Shown: positions 25,735 to 34,716, counted from the first letter of the stretch. The stretch is 38,261 bases of DNA from Phycisphaera sp. (GCA_016125285.1 WGMA01000076.1:1-38261); one strand, 5' to 3'. A program made the numbers and translations. The notes: generated by a model from the sequence alone, not told the origin.

Positions 25735-27711
25735 TTACGGCGTCGCAGCGCCCGACGCGAGCAGCGTCCGCAGCCGGCGATCCAACAGATCCACCCATCC
25801 GTTCACGTCCGCCATCTTCTGCCCGTGGTCCGGCAGGTAGCGCCACGTCGGGCTGTAAAACCCGCGGCAGGCGATCCGCCGCGCCGCCAGATCAACCTTG
25901 AACGCCAGGCGGTCGTCGCCCCGCATCAGCACGAGGTTGCAGGTCTCGTTGATCGTCGCGTAAAGCAGCGCCTCGTCGGCGACGGGCTGCGTCGACAGCA
26001 GGTCGCGGCCGTCCGTCCCGGCGAGGCTCACGTCGCGACCGAGCACGGCGTGCAGCACGGTCGGCAGCACGTCCTGATGCGTCGTCAGCGACTCGACGTG
26101 TCGTAACGGCACGCCGACACCGCCGATGTACAGCGGCACGCGGCACTGCGCGTCGCTGAATCGCGTGCCGTGCCCCACCGTGCCGTCGTGACCGAGCGCC
26201 TCGGCGTGATCCCCCGTCACCAGCACGATGCTCCGGCTCAGGTTCAGTCGCCCGACCGCACCGGCGATCAGTTCGTCGAGGTACATCAGCGTGCGGTGGT
26301 AGTCCTCGACGTACTTCCGCAGGCCCGGCGAGAACGCGTCCGCGCCGTAGTCCGCGGGATTGAGCCCCGGGACCGGCGTCGCCGCATACGACTCGGGCGC
26401 GGTGTAGGGGTAGTGGCTCGACTCGAGAAACACCACGACCAGCCGCGGCCGATCGTGCGGCTCGTTGAGCATCTCCACGACGCGCCGCATCGCGTGCTCG
26501 TCACGCCCGGCCCGACGCCCGGGCAGGTCGTGCACGTAGCGATCGAACGTTCGCGCGTTGACGAAATCGTCGATCTTTTCCCATCGCACGCCCGACACGT
26601 AGGCCGTCTCGTAGCCTAGCGACCTGAACACGCCGCACGCGTTGGGCGGCAGGCCCTGCGCGAGCAGCGGCGCCCTCACGATCGCGGACCCGCCGTGCAG
26701 CAGCGCGAACAGACCCGCGTCGGTGTGGTTCGACCCCGCGTAGTGACGATCGAAGCGCATCCAGTCGGTCGCCATCGCCGCGAGCCTCGGCATGGCGTGG
26801 TGGTAGGCGATGTCGGCGTTGAGGCTTTCGCACACGATCATGAGCACGTCGGGGTGAGGCCCGGCCCGATCGGCGGGCGTGATCGTCAGCGGCGGGTCCG
26901 GGACGCGAGCGTCGGCGGGCAGGCGTTCGACGACGTCGCGCGCCCGCGTGTCGATCGCCACGAGGACCGGGTCAGACAGGTGCGTCGGCGCCACGCCGCG
27001 TGTGACGATCCGCATGTCGACCGGCATGATCTCGCAGGCTCGCTCGTAGAGCATGGCCTGCCCGACGTAGTTGCGCAGCCCCACCGGCGCGAGGGTCATC
27101 AGTGCGACGGCAAGCGTCGTGACCGCGGCGCGGCGCGGCGTGCTCAGCAGGCCCGCCAGACGCGGCGCGCCACGCACGCCACGCCGCCACACCCACCAGA
27201 TCGCGAGCATCGCCGCCGACGTGGCGACCACGATGCCCGACAGAGACGCGACCCACCGGCCGTACCCGCCGACGTTTTCCGCTGCCGCGACCTCGCCGAT
27301 GTGCGGCAGCAGCGTCAGCAGGTGCCAGCCGTAGGTGTGATGGATGTACAGATCGAAGAGGATCCAGACGCACACGAATACCGTGCCCGCGCCGAACACC
27401 CACGCGGCGAGCGCGCGCCACCGCGTGCGCAGCAACGCGGCCGAAACGAGCAGCACCGGCGCCAACAGCACCAGCGTCTTGGACCACACCGCCCAGAGGA
27501 TCAGCAGGTCCTGCCCGAACGACGGGGTGTCGGCGGCGTGTGCGAACAGCAGCGTGCGGTACTCGGGCCACTCGATGGCCAGGGCGATCACCGCGGCGAG
27601 GGTCACCGCGGTCAGCAGCATCGCGACCAACGCGCCGGGGGCTGGCACAGGGACGTCGACGGCGTCGGACGGCGGCGCGTCTGGCGATGGATCTTGCGAA
27701 TCGTGCGACAT
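25735..27711 (-). CDS. YejM/LtaS-like inner-membrane protein with a sulfatase-fold domain
   Basis: This 658-residue protein has five membrane segments in the first 210 residues, then an alkaline-phosphatase-superfamily domain. Visible marks are DVLMIVCESLNADI (288-301), the threonine at the nucleophile position in SNHTDAGLFALLHGG (T330), VFLESSHYPY, and VTGDHAEALGHDGTVGHGTR near residue 510. YejM regulates LPS synthesis in Gammaproteobacteria and LtaS polymerises lipoteichoic acid; neither role can be assumed here. The metal ligands appear kept, so a phospho- or sulfo-transferase activity on the outer face of the membrane is plausible. The start at 27711 lacks a clear ribosome site. It converges with greA, 13 bases apart. 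Confidence 0.82.
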   Translation of the reverse strand: MSHDSQDPSPDAPPSDAVDVPVPAPGALVAMLLTAVTLAAVIALAIEWPEYRTLLFAHAADTPSFGQDLLILWAVWSKTLVLLAPVLLVSAALLRTRWRALAAWVFGAGTVFVCVWILFDLYIHHTYGWHLLTLLPHIGEVAAAENVGGYGRWVASLSGIVVATSAAMLAIWWVWRRGVRGAPRLAGLLSTPRRAAVTTLAVALMTLAPVGLRNYVGQAMLYERACEIMPVDMRIVTRGVAPTHLSDPVLVAIDTRARDVVERLPADARVPDPPLTITPADRAGPHPDVLMIVCESLNADIAYHHAMPRLAAMATDWMRFDRHYAGSNHTDAGLFALLHGGSAIVRAPLLAQGLPPNACGVFRSLGYETAYVSGVRWEKIDDFVNARTFDRYVHDLPGRRAGRDEHAMRRVVEMLNEPHDRPRLVVVFLESSHYPYTAPESYAATPVPGLNPADYGADAFSPGLRKYVEDYHRTLMYLDELIAGAVGRLNLSRSIVLVTGDHAEALGHDGTVGHGTRFSDAQCRVPLYIGGVGVPLRHVESLTTHQDVLPTVLHAVLGRDVSLAGTDGRDLLSTQPVADEALLYATINETCNLVLMRGDDRLAFKVDLAARRIACRGFYSPTWRYLPDHGQKMADVNGWVDLLDRRLRTLLASGAATP

Positions 27712-27809
27712 GGGAAATGGTACTCACGTCGGAGTCACCACCGTAAGGGGCACGCGTTGATTCTAAGGAGCGCTGCGCGTCAGGTCGAGACGACCGGCGC
27801 GGCGTGCGG

Positions 27810-28685
27810 TCACACGCCGGCGAGGATCACGGCGGCTTCGGTGAGGTCGTCGCGTGTGTATTGCCTGGACAGGTCGATGGGGATCGCCACGCCGTGCTCG
27901 TGGTCGGAGTTGATCACGAGCATCGTCTGGCCGTACTCGTCCCAGCCCATCTCCGCGTGCTGGTGACCGAGTATGAAGACCTTGACGCCCCACCGGTCGG
28001 CGAGTTCGTCGGCCCACTTCTGCGTGAGGTTGCGTCCCCAGGTCATCGTGTACGCGTGCCCGTCGGGGCCGACGAGGTCCGCGGCGGTCAGCTCGCGGTC
28101 GAGCACGGCGGGGTCGAACGGCTCGCGTTCGCGCGGCGAGGGCAGGCTGTGGGCGATGAACACGCCGTTGGCGCACCGCACGGCCAGCGGCAGCGCGCTG
28201 ATGTACCTGGCGATCGCCTTGGCGACGCGTGGCGCGGCGTCGCCGAACACGTAGTCGAGCCCCTCGTCGAAGGCCTCGACGACGCTGACGCCTTCCTTGA
28301 GGATGCCCTCGGTGTTCATCTGCGCCAGCTCGTGGTTCGACAGCACGTGGTGCACCTGCCCGGGGTGCTGGATGGCCAGCTCCGCGGCGCGGGCGAGGAT
28401 GCGGTAGCTCAGGTCCATCCCGTTGACCAGGTGCTCGCCGTGGACGAGCTCCTGCAGCACGAGGTGGTGATCGGTGGCCTTGTTGAGACGCGCGAGCTTG
28501 ATCGACGCCTGGAAGTTGGCGCTGTGATCGTGCATGTCGCCGGTGGCGATGACGCGGCCCTTGTCGCCCAGGTCGACGACCGCGCCGTGTCGGGCGGCGT
28601 GAGTGGTATTGACCTCCGCGGCCTGCTCGAACACGTCGCAGACCGCCGAGGCGTCACGCAGATTGACCGCCTCAGTGGTGCTCAT
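27810..28685 (-). CDS. Calcineurin-like metallophosphoesterase
   Basis: This 291-residue, probably cytoplasmic enzyme has the dimetal motifs GDMHDHS (49-55), LSNHEL (115-120; the Asn-His pair) and GHQHAEMGW near the C-terminus. The usual GDxxDRG block is replaced by VLQELVHGEH, so the middle metal ligand set may differ from protein phosphatases. AAGGTGA lies close before the ATG. The substrate is unknown. The gene is flanked upstream by the TTTGGTGA repeat element. It ends 98 bases upstream of the YejM-like gene and may be read with it. Confidence 0.85.
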   Translation of the reverse strand: MSTTEAVNLRDASAVCDVFEQAAEVNTTHAARHGAVVDLGDKGRVIATGDMHDHSANFQASIKLARLNKATDHHLVLQELVHGEHLVNGMDLSYRILARAAELAIQHPGQVHHVLSNHELAQMNTEGILKEGVSVVEAFDEGLDYVFGDAAPRVAKAIARYISALPLAVRCANGVFIAHSLPSPREREPFDPAVLDRELTAADLVGPDGHAYTMTWGRNLTQKWADELADRWGVKVFILGHQHAEMGWDEYGQTMLVINSDHEHGVAIPIDLSRQYTRDDLTEAAVILAGV

Positions 28686-28725
28686 CTCACCTTCAGTATC
28701 GGCCGATAATGGCCCGGGTCAACAC

Positions 28726-28896
28726 TTTTGGTGATTTGGTGAAGTGGTGATTTGGTGATGTAACGCCCCGCATCCGCACACAACGACGCATTTGATGGCG
28801 ACCCGCAATCGGCTGATAACCCGCAGCACACGACATCAAAAAGCAGCCGAGCACACCGGCAATGAATTGTCACATCACCAAATCACCAAATAGATC
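28726..28896. repeat. TTTGGTGA-type inverted repeat element, copy 1
   Basis: The left arm (28726-28760) consists of four TTTGGTGA/GTGGTGA words. The right arm (28873-28896) consists of their reverse complement and ends with TAGATC at the stop codon of the ThDP enzyme gene. The 112 bases between the arms have no gene. The left arm is identical over 33 bases to the reverse complement of the right arm of copy 2 at 34885-34924. Confidence 0.75.
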
Positions 28897-30551
28897 TACT
28901 TCTTGTCCCCGATGCCCTGCTTGCCGAGGCGGGTGCCGAGGCGGACGAGCGCTTCGGAGCAGTCCATCTTGTCGAGCTGCACGTTGATGATGGTGAAGCA
29001 GAGCTTGTTGGTCTTCGCCTTGGCCAGCGCGTCTTCGAGTTCGCCCTCGGTGTGCACCTCGAATCCCCAGCCGTCCTTCAGCAGCTGGGGCATGAGGTGG
29101 TACTCCCAGTTGTGGATGTCGTTGTAGGGGCCTTCGTTGATGAAGCGCTCGGTGGTGTAGCCGTGGTTGTTGAGCACGAAGATGATCGGGTTGAGGTGGT
29201 GGCGGACGATGGTGCTGAGTTCCTGGCCGGTCATCTGGAACGCGCCGTCGCCGACGAACACGATGGGGCGCAGCTTGCGGTTGTTGGCCTGCGCGCCGAT
29301 CGCGGCGGGGATGGCGAATCCCATCGACGTGTAGTACGCCGGGCTGATGAACTCCGTGCGCTTGTGGATCGTGAGGTCCGCGCCGCCGAAGAGGCTGTCG
29401 CCGATGTCGCAGATGACGACGGTGTCGTCGGCGAGGTAGTCGTTCATGCGCTGGAAGAACCGGCGGACGGTGGCGGGCTTGGAGGGCTGCGGCTTGATGG
29501 GCTTGGGCGGCGCGGGCTTGCGGACCTTCGCGGCGCGCTTCTTGCCGATGTTCGCCTTCGCCAGCGCGTTGATGAAGTCGCGCAGCACGACGCCCTCGTA
29601 GTGGTGATGGCCGACGCTGATGCGGTCGCTCTTCGCGTCGATGATCTTGGAGGGGTCGAGGTTCGCGGTCCAGATGCCGAGGTTGATGTCGGTCATGAAG
29701 GCGCCGAGGATCAGCAGGCAGTCGGCGGCCTCGATGGTCTTCTGCACGTGCTGCTTGCCCATCGCGCCCTCGTACACGCCGAGGTACTGCGGGTGCGTCT
29801 CGGAGATCACGCTCTTGCCGAGCAGCGTGGCGGCGACCGGGAAGCCCGAGCGTTTGACGAGGTTGAGCAGCGGCTCCTGCAGGCCGAAGCGGTGGATCTC
29901 CACGCCGGCGAGCATCGCCGGACGCCTGGCCTTGCGGAGCATCGCCGCGACCTCCTCCACGGCCTCGTTCAGCGCCGCCGGGTCGCTCTTGGCCTCTGGC
30001 CGACGCCACGGCTTGGGCGCGAGGCAGGGCTCGTCGACCATGTCGCGCGGGATCTCGATGTACACCGGCCGCTTCTGCGCCAGGCACGCGGCGATCGTCT
30101 CGTCGATCAGTCGCGGCGCGTCGACGGCGTTCTCCACCGCGACGGCGGCGACGGTGACCTTCTCATAGATCTGCAGCTGCGTGCGGAAGTCGCGGACCTG
30201 GTGGTGCAGCAGCGGGCTCATCGCGCGTTCACGCAGGCCGGGCGATCCGCTGATGACGATCAGCGGCGACTTCTCGGCGTACGCCCCGCCGACGGCGTTG
30301 ACGCAGTTCAGCCCGCCGACGCAGTAGGTGATGCACACGCAGCCGAGCCCGTTGACGCGAGCGTAGGCGTCGGCCGCGTATCCGGCGCCGATCTCGGTGC
30401 ACGTGCCGATGATGTCGAGCTTGCTGGACGCGACGAGCAGGTCGTAGAAGCCCAGCACGTAGTCGCCGGGGATACCGAACACGTGTCGCAGGCCCGTCTG
30501 TTCGAGCCGCTGGACGAGGTATCCGCCGATCGTGGTCATCTTTCCGTTCAT
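28896..30551 (-). CDS. Pyruvate decarboxylase-type ThDP enzyme
   Basis: This 551-residue enzyme probably decarboxylates pyruvate or another 2-oxo acid to an aldehyde. Residues typical of pyruvate/indolepyruvate decarboxylases are all visible: aspartate in GIPGD (D30), E53 in TCTEIGAGYAADAYARVNG, the double histidine LLHHQ (116-117), the ThDP/Mg motif GDG(434-436)...NN(461-462), and the late glutamate in NNHGYTTERF (E468). The HH pair is absent from acetolactate synthases. An unusual Lys/Pro-rich linker (337-360) joins the middle and ThDP-binding domains. The ATG at 30551 has GGGGTG 7 bases upstream. Neighbours are not fermentation genes, although malate dehydrogenase and a short-chain dehydrogenase lie 6-7 kb away. 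The natural substrate (pyruvate, indolepyruvate or phenylpyruvate) cannot be fixed. Confidence 0.88.
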   Translation of the reverse strand: MNGKMTTIGGYLVQRLEQTGLRHVFGIPGDYVLGFYDLLVASSKLDIIGTCTEIGAGYAADAYARVNGLGCVCITYCVGGLNCVNAVGGAYAEKSPLIVISGSPGLRERAMSPLLHHQVRDFRTQLQIYEKVTVAAVAVENAVDAPRLIDETIAACLAQKRPVYIEIPRDMVDEPCLAPKPWRRPEAKSDPAALNEAVEEVAAMLRKARRPAMLAGVEIHRFGLQEPLLNLVKRSGFPVAATLLGKSVISETHPQYLGVYEGAMGKQHVQKTIEAADCLLILGAFMTDINLGIWTANLDPSKIIDAKSDRISVGHHHYEGVVLRDFINALAKANIGKKRAAKVRKPAPPKPIKPQPSKPATVRRFFQRMNDYLADDTVVICDIGDSLFGGADLTIHKRTEFISPAYYTSMGFAIPAAIGAQANNRKLRPIVFVGDGAFQMTGQELSTIVRHHLNPIIFVLNNHGYTTERFINEGPYNDIHNWEYHLMPQLLKDGWGFEVHTEGELEDALAKAKTNKLCFTIINVQLDKMDCSEALVRLGTRLGKQGIGDKK

Positions 30552-30676
30552 GATGTGGCACCCCAAGTTAGCGTGAGCGACTCATGGATTCTATCATGTT
30601 CGTGTGGTCGGTCTCGTTAGGATCGGTCATGAAATTGGGCGCGAGGCGACCACGAAGCCGGGGGCTTCATCGACGC

Positions 30677-31537
30677 ATGAACGAACAGCAGCCGGTCAAT
30701 CCGAATCTGCCCGAGTCGACCGCGGCCCGCGCGACGACGCAGCGCAGCCTCGCCGAGCGCGGCGATCAGCTGCACTGCCACTACTGCGGCTCGCCGCTGA
30801 GCTCGATGTTCTACTTCTGCACGTCGTGCGGCACGCCGTACAAAGACATCGAGACGATGCTCGTGCCGTCGAGCCCGCCGATCCTCACCGAGTCGGACCG
30901 CATCCAGCTCAAGGCGCCGGCGGTGTGGCCGCTGTTCTGGACATACGTCGCGGTGCTGCTGGGCGTGGCGATCCTCACGTCGCTGCTGTTCACCGAGGAC
31001 CGCCCGGAGCTGTCGATGCTGTTCGGCGACGCGGTGATCTTCGTGACCACGTGCATCTTCGCGGCGATGTACTGGCGGTCGCTGAACGTGCAGTTCAAGA
31101 CGTTCGGTTTCAACCGCCCCGAGGCGCTGATGGGCTTCGGGCTGCTGATCGTCGCGCTGGCGATCAACTTCGGCTACTTCGAGTTCCTGCGCAACCTGCT
31201 GGGCGGCGAGGCGGGCGACCCGATGAGCAAGCTGCGCGAGTCGGGCGTCGGCGAGATGACGCTGGTGATCTGCTACTGCGTGCTGCCCGGTATCACGGAA
31301 GAGATCGCGTTCCGCGGGCTCCTGCAGCACTGGCTGGCGACGGCGATTGCGCCGATGCGGGCGCTGATCCTCGCGTCGTTCCTGTTCGCGATCCTGCACT
31401 TTAACCTCCTGGGCCTGCCGTACCTGTTCGCCGTGGGCATGCTGCTGGGGTGGGTGAAATGGAAGACCGGCAGCCTCTATCCGGGCATGCTGCTGCACTT
31501 CCTTCACAACCTGGTTGTGATTGAGTTTTTCAACTAG
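30677..31537 (+). CDS. CPBP family intramembrane protease with an N-terminal zinc ribbon
   Basis: This 286-residue protein starts with a zinc ribbon (C34-HYC37 ... C48-TSC51), then about seven membrane helices with the CPBP (Rce1-like) motifs: EEIAFRG (208-214), the histidine in ILHFNLLGLP (H241) and the ending LLHFLHNLVVIEF (H274, H277). Such proteins cleave substrates within the membrane; in bacteria they are linked to bacteriocin immunity or maturation, but the target here is unknown. The ATG at 30677 has no strong ribosome site. An alternative ATG at 30629, preceded by AGGA, would add 16 Arg-rich residues. TATCAT near 30595 may be its -10. It is divergent from the ThDP enzyme gene. Confidence 0.88.
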   Translation: MNEQQPVNPNLPESTAARATTQRSLAERGDQLHCHYCGSPLSSMFYFCTSCGTPYKDIETMLVPSSPPILTESDRIQLKAPAVWPLFWTYVAVLLGVAILTSLLFTEDRPELSMLFGDAVIFVTTCIFAAMYWRSLNVQFKTFGFNRPEALMGFGLLIVALAINFGYFEFLRNLLGGEAGDPMSKLRESGVGEMTLVICYCVLPGITEEIAFRGLLQHWLATAIAPMRALILASFLFAILHFNLLGLPYLFAVGMLLGWVKWKTGSLYPGMLLHFLHNLVVIEFFN

Positions 31538-31638
31538 TCGGGGTAATCTTTAAGACGTTGACGGGAGCCACCGGGGCACGTCCACACGGGGGATACCCGG
31601 GGCCGATTCATCTGTTCTAGACAGCGAGGTACAGGTCG

Positions 31639-32349
31639 ATGGACGATGGAGGAGCGATCCTTGTATTGGGCCTGATTATCCGGGTCATCTGCGGCGCGGT
31701 GGCCGCCGCGATCGCCTCGTCGAAGGGCCGCACGCCGGTCGGCTGGTTCTTCGCGGGGTTCGTGTTCAGCATCATCGGCATCATCATCATCGCCGTTCTT
31801 TCGAACGTGAAAGATCAGCGGATGAAGGAAGACCGCCAGGAGCGCGAGAACCGTCGCCTCCGCGAGCAGCTGCGCCAGGAACGCATGAAGTCCGAGGCGT
31901 TCCGCCAGCACGCCTCGGCCCGCCTCGACGCCCACGACAACCACGCCGGCATCGACACCCGCCAGGCCAACATGTCGCTGCCCGGCGGCGGCTACGGCAC
32001 GCAGCAACCGATGCTCGAGTCGCACGGCTCGGGCAACGATGCGCTCGACGCGATGGTCAGCGCCACGTCGGACGGCGACGACAACGCCTACGGCCTCGCG
32101 CCCGCCGCTCATCAGCAGGCCGCCCAGCAGCAGGCCGCCGCCGCTCAACAAACCCGCCACGCCGCCGGTGCCCGTCACTGGCACTACGAACGCCACGGCG
32201 AGACACGCGGACCGATCTCCGAGCAGCAGCTGATCAGCAAGCTGCAGGCCGGTGAGATCGCCCCCGCCACGCTCCTGTGGACCGAGGAACTCGGCGACTG
32301 GAAGGCCGCTCAAGACATCCGCGCCCTCCAGCCGTTCATCCGCTCATGA
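31639..32349 (+). CDS. Membrane protein with coiled coil and C-terminal GYF_2-like domain
   Basis: This 236-residue protein has two N-terminal membrane helices (5-27 and 36-56) with a short SSKGRTPVGW turn. A charged coiled coil follows (60-95), then a Gln/Ala-rich linker. The C-terminal domain of about 55 residues (HWHYERHGETRGPISEQQLI, then SKLQAGEIAPATLLW...LGDWKAAQDI) matches the GYF_2 pattern. These domains bind proline-rich peptides on the cytoplasmic side. The stop overlaps the next start (ATGA), so the two products are probably made together. The partner is not known; the proline-rich membrane protein at 24164 would be one formal candidate. Confidence 0.8.
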   Translation: MDDGGAILVLGLIIRVICGAVAAAIASSKGRTPVGWFFAGFVFSIIGIIIIAVLSNVKDQRMKEDRQERENRRLREQLRQERMKSEAFRQHASARLDAHDNHAGIDTRQANMSLPGGGYGTQQPMLESHGSGNDALDAMVSATSDGDDNAYGLAPAAHQQAAQQQAAAAQQTRHAAGARHWHYERHGETRGPISEQQLISKLQAGEIAPATLLWTEELGDWKAAQDIRALQPFIRS

Positions 32350-33260
32350 GTGAACATCTCGAAGGCACCATCGTTCTCGACGGGATGCTCGAAGGCCGTC
32401 TCCCAGACGACCCCGATGTCGAGTCCAAGCTGCGCCAGTGGGTCGATTTCGCACGCAGCCACGGGCTGCCGTTCACACTCGACATCTCCGGCAACGCGTT
32501 CAGCCTCCTGCCCGACAACAAGCCGGTCGACGTCGGCCCCATCGGCGACCCGCCCGACCAGACCATCCGCCAGGCGCTCGATCAGTTGCTCGAAGCCTTC
32601 CCGCCCGAGGCCCGGCAGAACGTCTTCTCCACGCTGCGCACCAGCGAGTACCGCCCCAACGAAGAGGTGCAGTCGGTCTACCTCGTCAACCCGCTCGGCC
32701 AGGTCGACGTGCAGTCGCGCGCCGTCGACGCCAAGACCGTCGCCCCCCTGCCGCCGCTGACCACCAGGGAAAAAGTCAAGACCGCGATCGTGGGCCTGCT
32801 CATCGCCGCGGCGATCCTCGGCGTGTCGTCCTTCTTCATCGACTACCGCAACCTCGCCGGCGAGGTCGCCGAGACCATCCGACCGATCGATCCCAACGAG
32901 GTGCTCATCGACGCCCAGGCGTATCAGCCCTACCTCGGGCTCCGGCCGGAGGTCCAGAAGAAGAACACGCGCAGCGGCACGGAACTGCTGATTAAGGTGG
33001 TCGCCACCGACGCCTACCCCGACGGCGACGCCGCGATGCAGACCGCCTACGACGCCGCGCCGCTCTCCAAACGCCTCGCCCTCGAAGCCCTCGCACGCGG
33101 GTACGTCCGCGCCGAGGTGTTCTCCAGCGAAGACAATCAGCTGAAGTTCCTCTACCACGTCGACGTCCGCATCGGCGACCTCTCGCCCGGCCAGGAAGCC
33201 GAGGTCGCGGTCCCCATGCCCGGCAAGGTCCGCGTGGGCAAGATCAGGATCACCTACTGA
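32346..33260 (+). CDS. Single-pass membrane protein of unknown function, coupled to the GYF_2 protein
   Basis: This 304-residue protein has a cytoplasmic N-terminal part of about 140 residues, a basic TTREKVK, one membrane helix (about 148-166: AIVGLLIAAAILGVSSFFID) and a beta-rich part of about 130 residues. That part ends with VAVPMPGKVRVGKIRITY. No family was recognised. The ATG at 32346 overlaps the previous stop by 4 bases. Both genes of the pair are membrane proteins, so a complex is likely but unproven. Confidence 0.78.
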   Translation: MSEHLEGTIVLDGMLEGRLPDDPDVESKLRQWVDFARSHGLPFTLDISGNAFSLLPDNKPVDVGPIGDPPDQTIRQALDQLLEAFPPEARQNVFSTLRTSEYRPNEEVQSVYLVNPLGQVDVQSRAVDAKTVAPLPPLTTREKVKTAIVGLLIAAAILGVSSFFIDYRNLAGEVAETIRPIDPNEVLIDAQAYQPYLGLRPEVQKKNTRSGTELLIKVVATDAYPDGDAAMQTAYDAAPLSKRLALEALARGYVRAEVFSSEDNQLKFLYHVDVRIGDLSPGQEAEVAVPMPGKVRVGKIRITY

Positions 33261-33299
33261 TCCCGCTTACCCGTCCGGGTATAATCGCACAGCGGGATC
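33259..33299 (+). promoter_or_regulatory. Promoter with flanking 9-bp inverted repeat, before DUF1501 gene
   Basis: A perfect TATAAT lies at 33280-33285. It is enclosed by GATCCCGCT (33259-33267) and AGCGGGATC (33291-33299), perfect inverted copies 23 bases apart. The left copy begins inside the preceding stop codon region and covers the expected -35 position; the right copy covers the expected start of transcription. This fits an operator, or alternatively a terminator stem for the gene before. Confidence 0.55.
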
Positions 33300-33303
33300 G
33301 ATC

Positions 33304-34716
33304 ATGTTCGAAATACGCGGGACCCAGCGCAGCCACCGGTATTGCGACGGCGTCACTCGGCGGAGCCTGCTTCGCGCCGGCGCTGTCGGTCTGGCCGGGC
33401 TCACACTCGCCGACGAGCGGCGCAGGACCCCCGGCGGCGGATCGCCCGCGCGGCAACGCTCCATCATCAACATCCACCTCGACGGCGGCCCGCCGCAGAT
33501 GGACACCATCGACCTCAAGCCCGACGCCCCGTCGGAAATCCGCGGCGACTTCAATTCCATCCCCACCAGCATCCCCGGCTTCCACGTCTGCGAGTTGATG
33601 CCGAAGATCGCGAAGATGGCCGACCGCTTCAGCTACCTCCGCACCGTCGTCGGCTCGATCGGACAGCACCACGCGTTTCAGACGCAGTCCGGCTGGGACG
33701 AGAAATCGCTCAAGGCGTTCGGCGGGCGACCCGCGATGGGCTGCGTGCTCAACCGACTGCTCGGCCACCCGACCGACCCCGCGCCCACCTACGTCGACAT
33801 GATGCAGGGCCGCGGCCTGGCGCGCAACAGCTGCCGGCCAGGCTACCTCGGCCCGGCCTACGCGCCGTTCCGCCCCGACCTGTCCGCCATGTTCACGCGC
33901 GAGCTCGAGGACGGCATGAAGACCGAGCTCGCCAACCTCGGCCGCGACCACACCACGTCGCTGAAGCTCATCCACGGCGTGACCGCCGACCGGCTCAACG
34001 ACCGCCGCGAGCTGACCGCGTCGCTCGACAGCCTCAAGCAGCGCCTCGACAGCTCGCGCGAGATGGACGCGATGGACCGCTTCACGCAGCAGGCGATCAG
34101 CATCCTCACGTCCGGCCGGTTCGCCGAGGCGCTCGACCTGTCGCGCGAAGACCCGAAGATCGTGGCGATGTACACGCCGCACCCCGACCGCGTCGAACGC
34201 TTCGCCACGTCCGAGGCGCCGGAAGGCGCCCGCAAGCTGCTGCTGGCGCGGCGGCTCGTCGAGGCCGGCGTGCGCTGCGTCAGCGTGTCCATCAGCGACT
34301 TCGACACGCACTCCGACAACTTCACGCGCATGCGTCAGGTGCTGCCGATCCTCGACACCGGGCTGAGCGCGCTGGTCACCGACCTCGAGCAGCGCGGCAT
34401 GCTCGACGACGTGACGGTCGTTGTGTGGGGCGAGTTCGGGCGGACACCCAAGATCAACAAGAACGCCGGCCGCGACCACTGGCCGCGCGTCAGCCCGGCG
34501 ATCATCACCGGCGGCGGGCTCAACCGCGGCGTGATCATCGGCGAGACCGACCGCTACGCCGGCGAAGTCGTCTCACGCCCCGTCGATTTCCAGGAAGTGT
34601 TCGCCACGCTCTACCACACGCTCGGCATCGACCCCGGCCAGGTCGCCATCGAAGACGTCACCGGCCGACCGCACTACCTGCTCGACCGCGCCGAGCCGAT
34701 CCGGGAACTGCTCTGA
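33304..34716 (+). CDS. DUF1501 family protein with a Tat signal
   Basis: This 470-residue protein belongs to a family abundant in Planctomycetes and structurally related to the sulfatase/alkaline phosphatase fold. TRRSLLRAGAVGLAGLTLA (18-36) is a twin-arginine signal. Family motifs are IHLDGGPPQMDTIDLKPDAP near residue 57, SVSISDFDTHSDNFTRM, and VVVWGEFGRTPKINKNAGRD followed by HW. The reaction is not known; many such genes sit beside DUF1800 or DUF1549 genes or PSCyt cytochromes, none of which is here. The ATG at 33304 lies about 12 bases after the expected transcription start and has only GGGAT as ribosome site. It converges with the coiled-coil gene at 34923. Confidence 0.92.
   Translation: MFEIRGTQRSHRYCDGVTRRSLLRAGAVGLAGLTLADERRRTPGGGSPARQRSIINIHLDGGPPQMDTIDLKPDAPSEIRGDFNSIPTSIPGFHVCELMPKIAKMADRFSYLRTVVGSIGQHHAFQTQSGWDEKSLKAFGGRPAMGCVLNRLLGHPTDPAPTYVDMMQGRGLARNSCRPGYLGPAYAPFRPDLSAMFTRELEDGMKTELANLGRDHTTSLKLIHGVTADRLNDRRELTASLDSLKQRLDSSREMDAMDRFTQQAISILTSGRFAEALDLSREDPKIVAMYTPHPDRVERFATSEAPEGARKLLLARRLVEAGVRCVSVSISDFDTHSDNFTRMRQVLPILDTGLSALVTDLEQRGMLDDVTVVVWGEFGRTPKINKNAGRDHWPRVSPAIITGGGLNRGVIIGETDRYAGEVVSRPVDFQEVFATLYHTLGIDPGQVAIEDVTGRPHYLLDRAEPIRELL

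Noticed and set aside
28726-28896. Could the TTTGGTGA words be a CRISPR array?
   Set aside because: Words are 8 bases and nearly contiguous, arms are inverted, and there are no spacers or cas genes.
29052-30620. A 522-codon open frame antisense to the ThDP enzyme
   Set aside because: It is a mirror of a GC-rich gene; the translation is Val/Asp/Leu-rich and low in complexity, and the minus-strand gene has the complete catalytic set.
31538-31638. TTGACG at 31558 as a -35 element for the GYF_2 operon
   Set aside because: No -10-like hexamer at the right distance.
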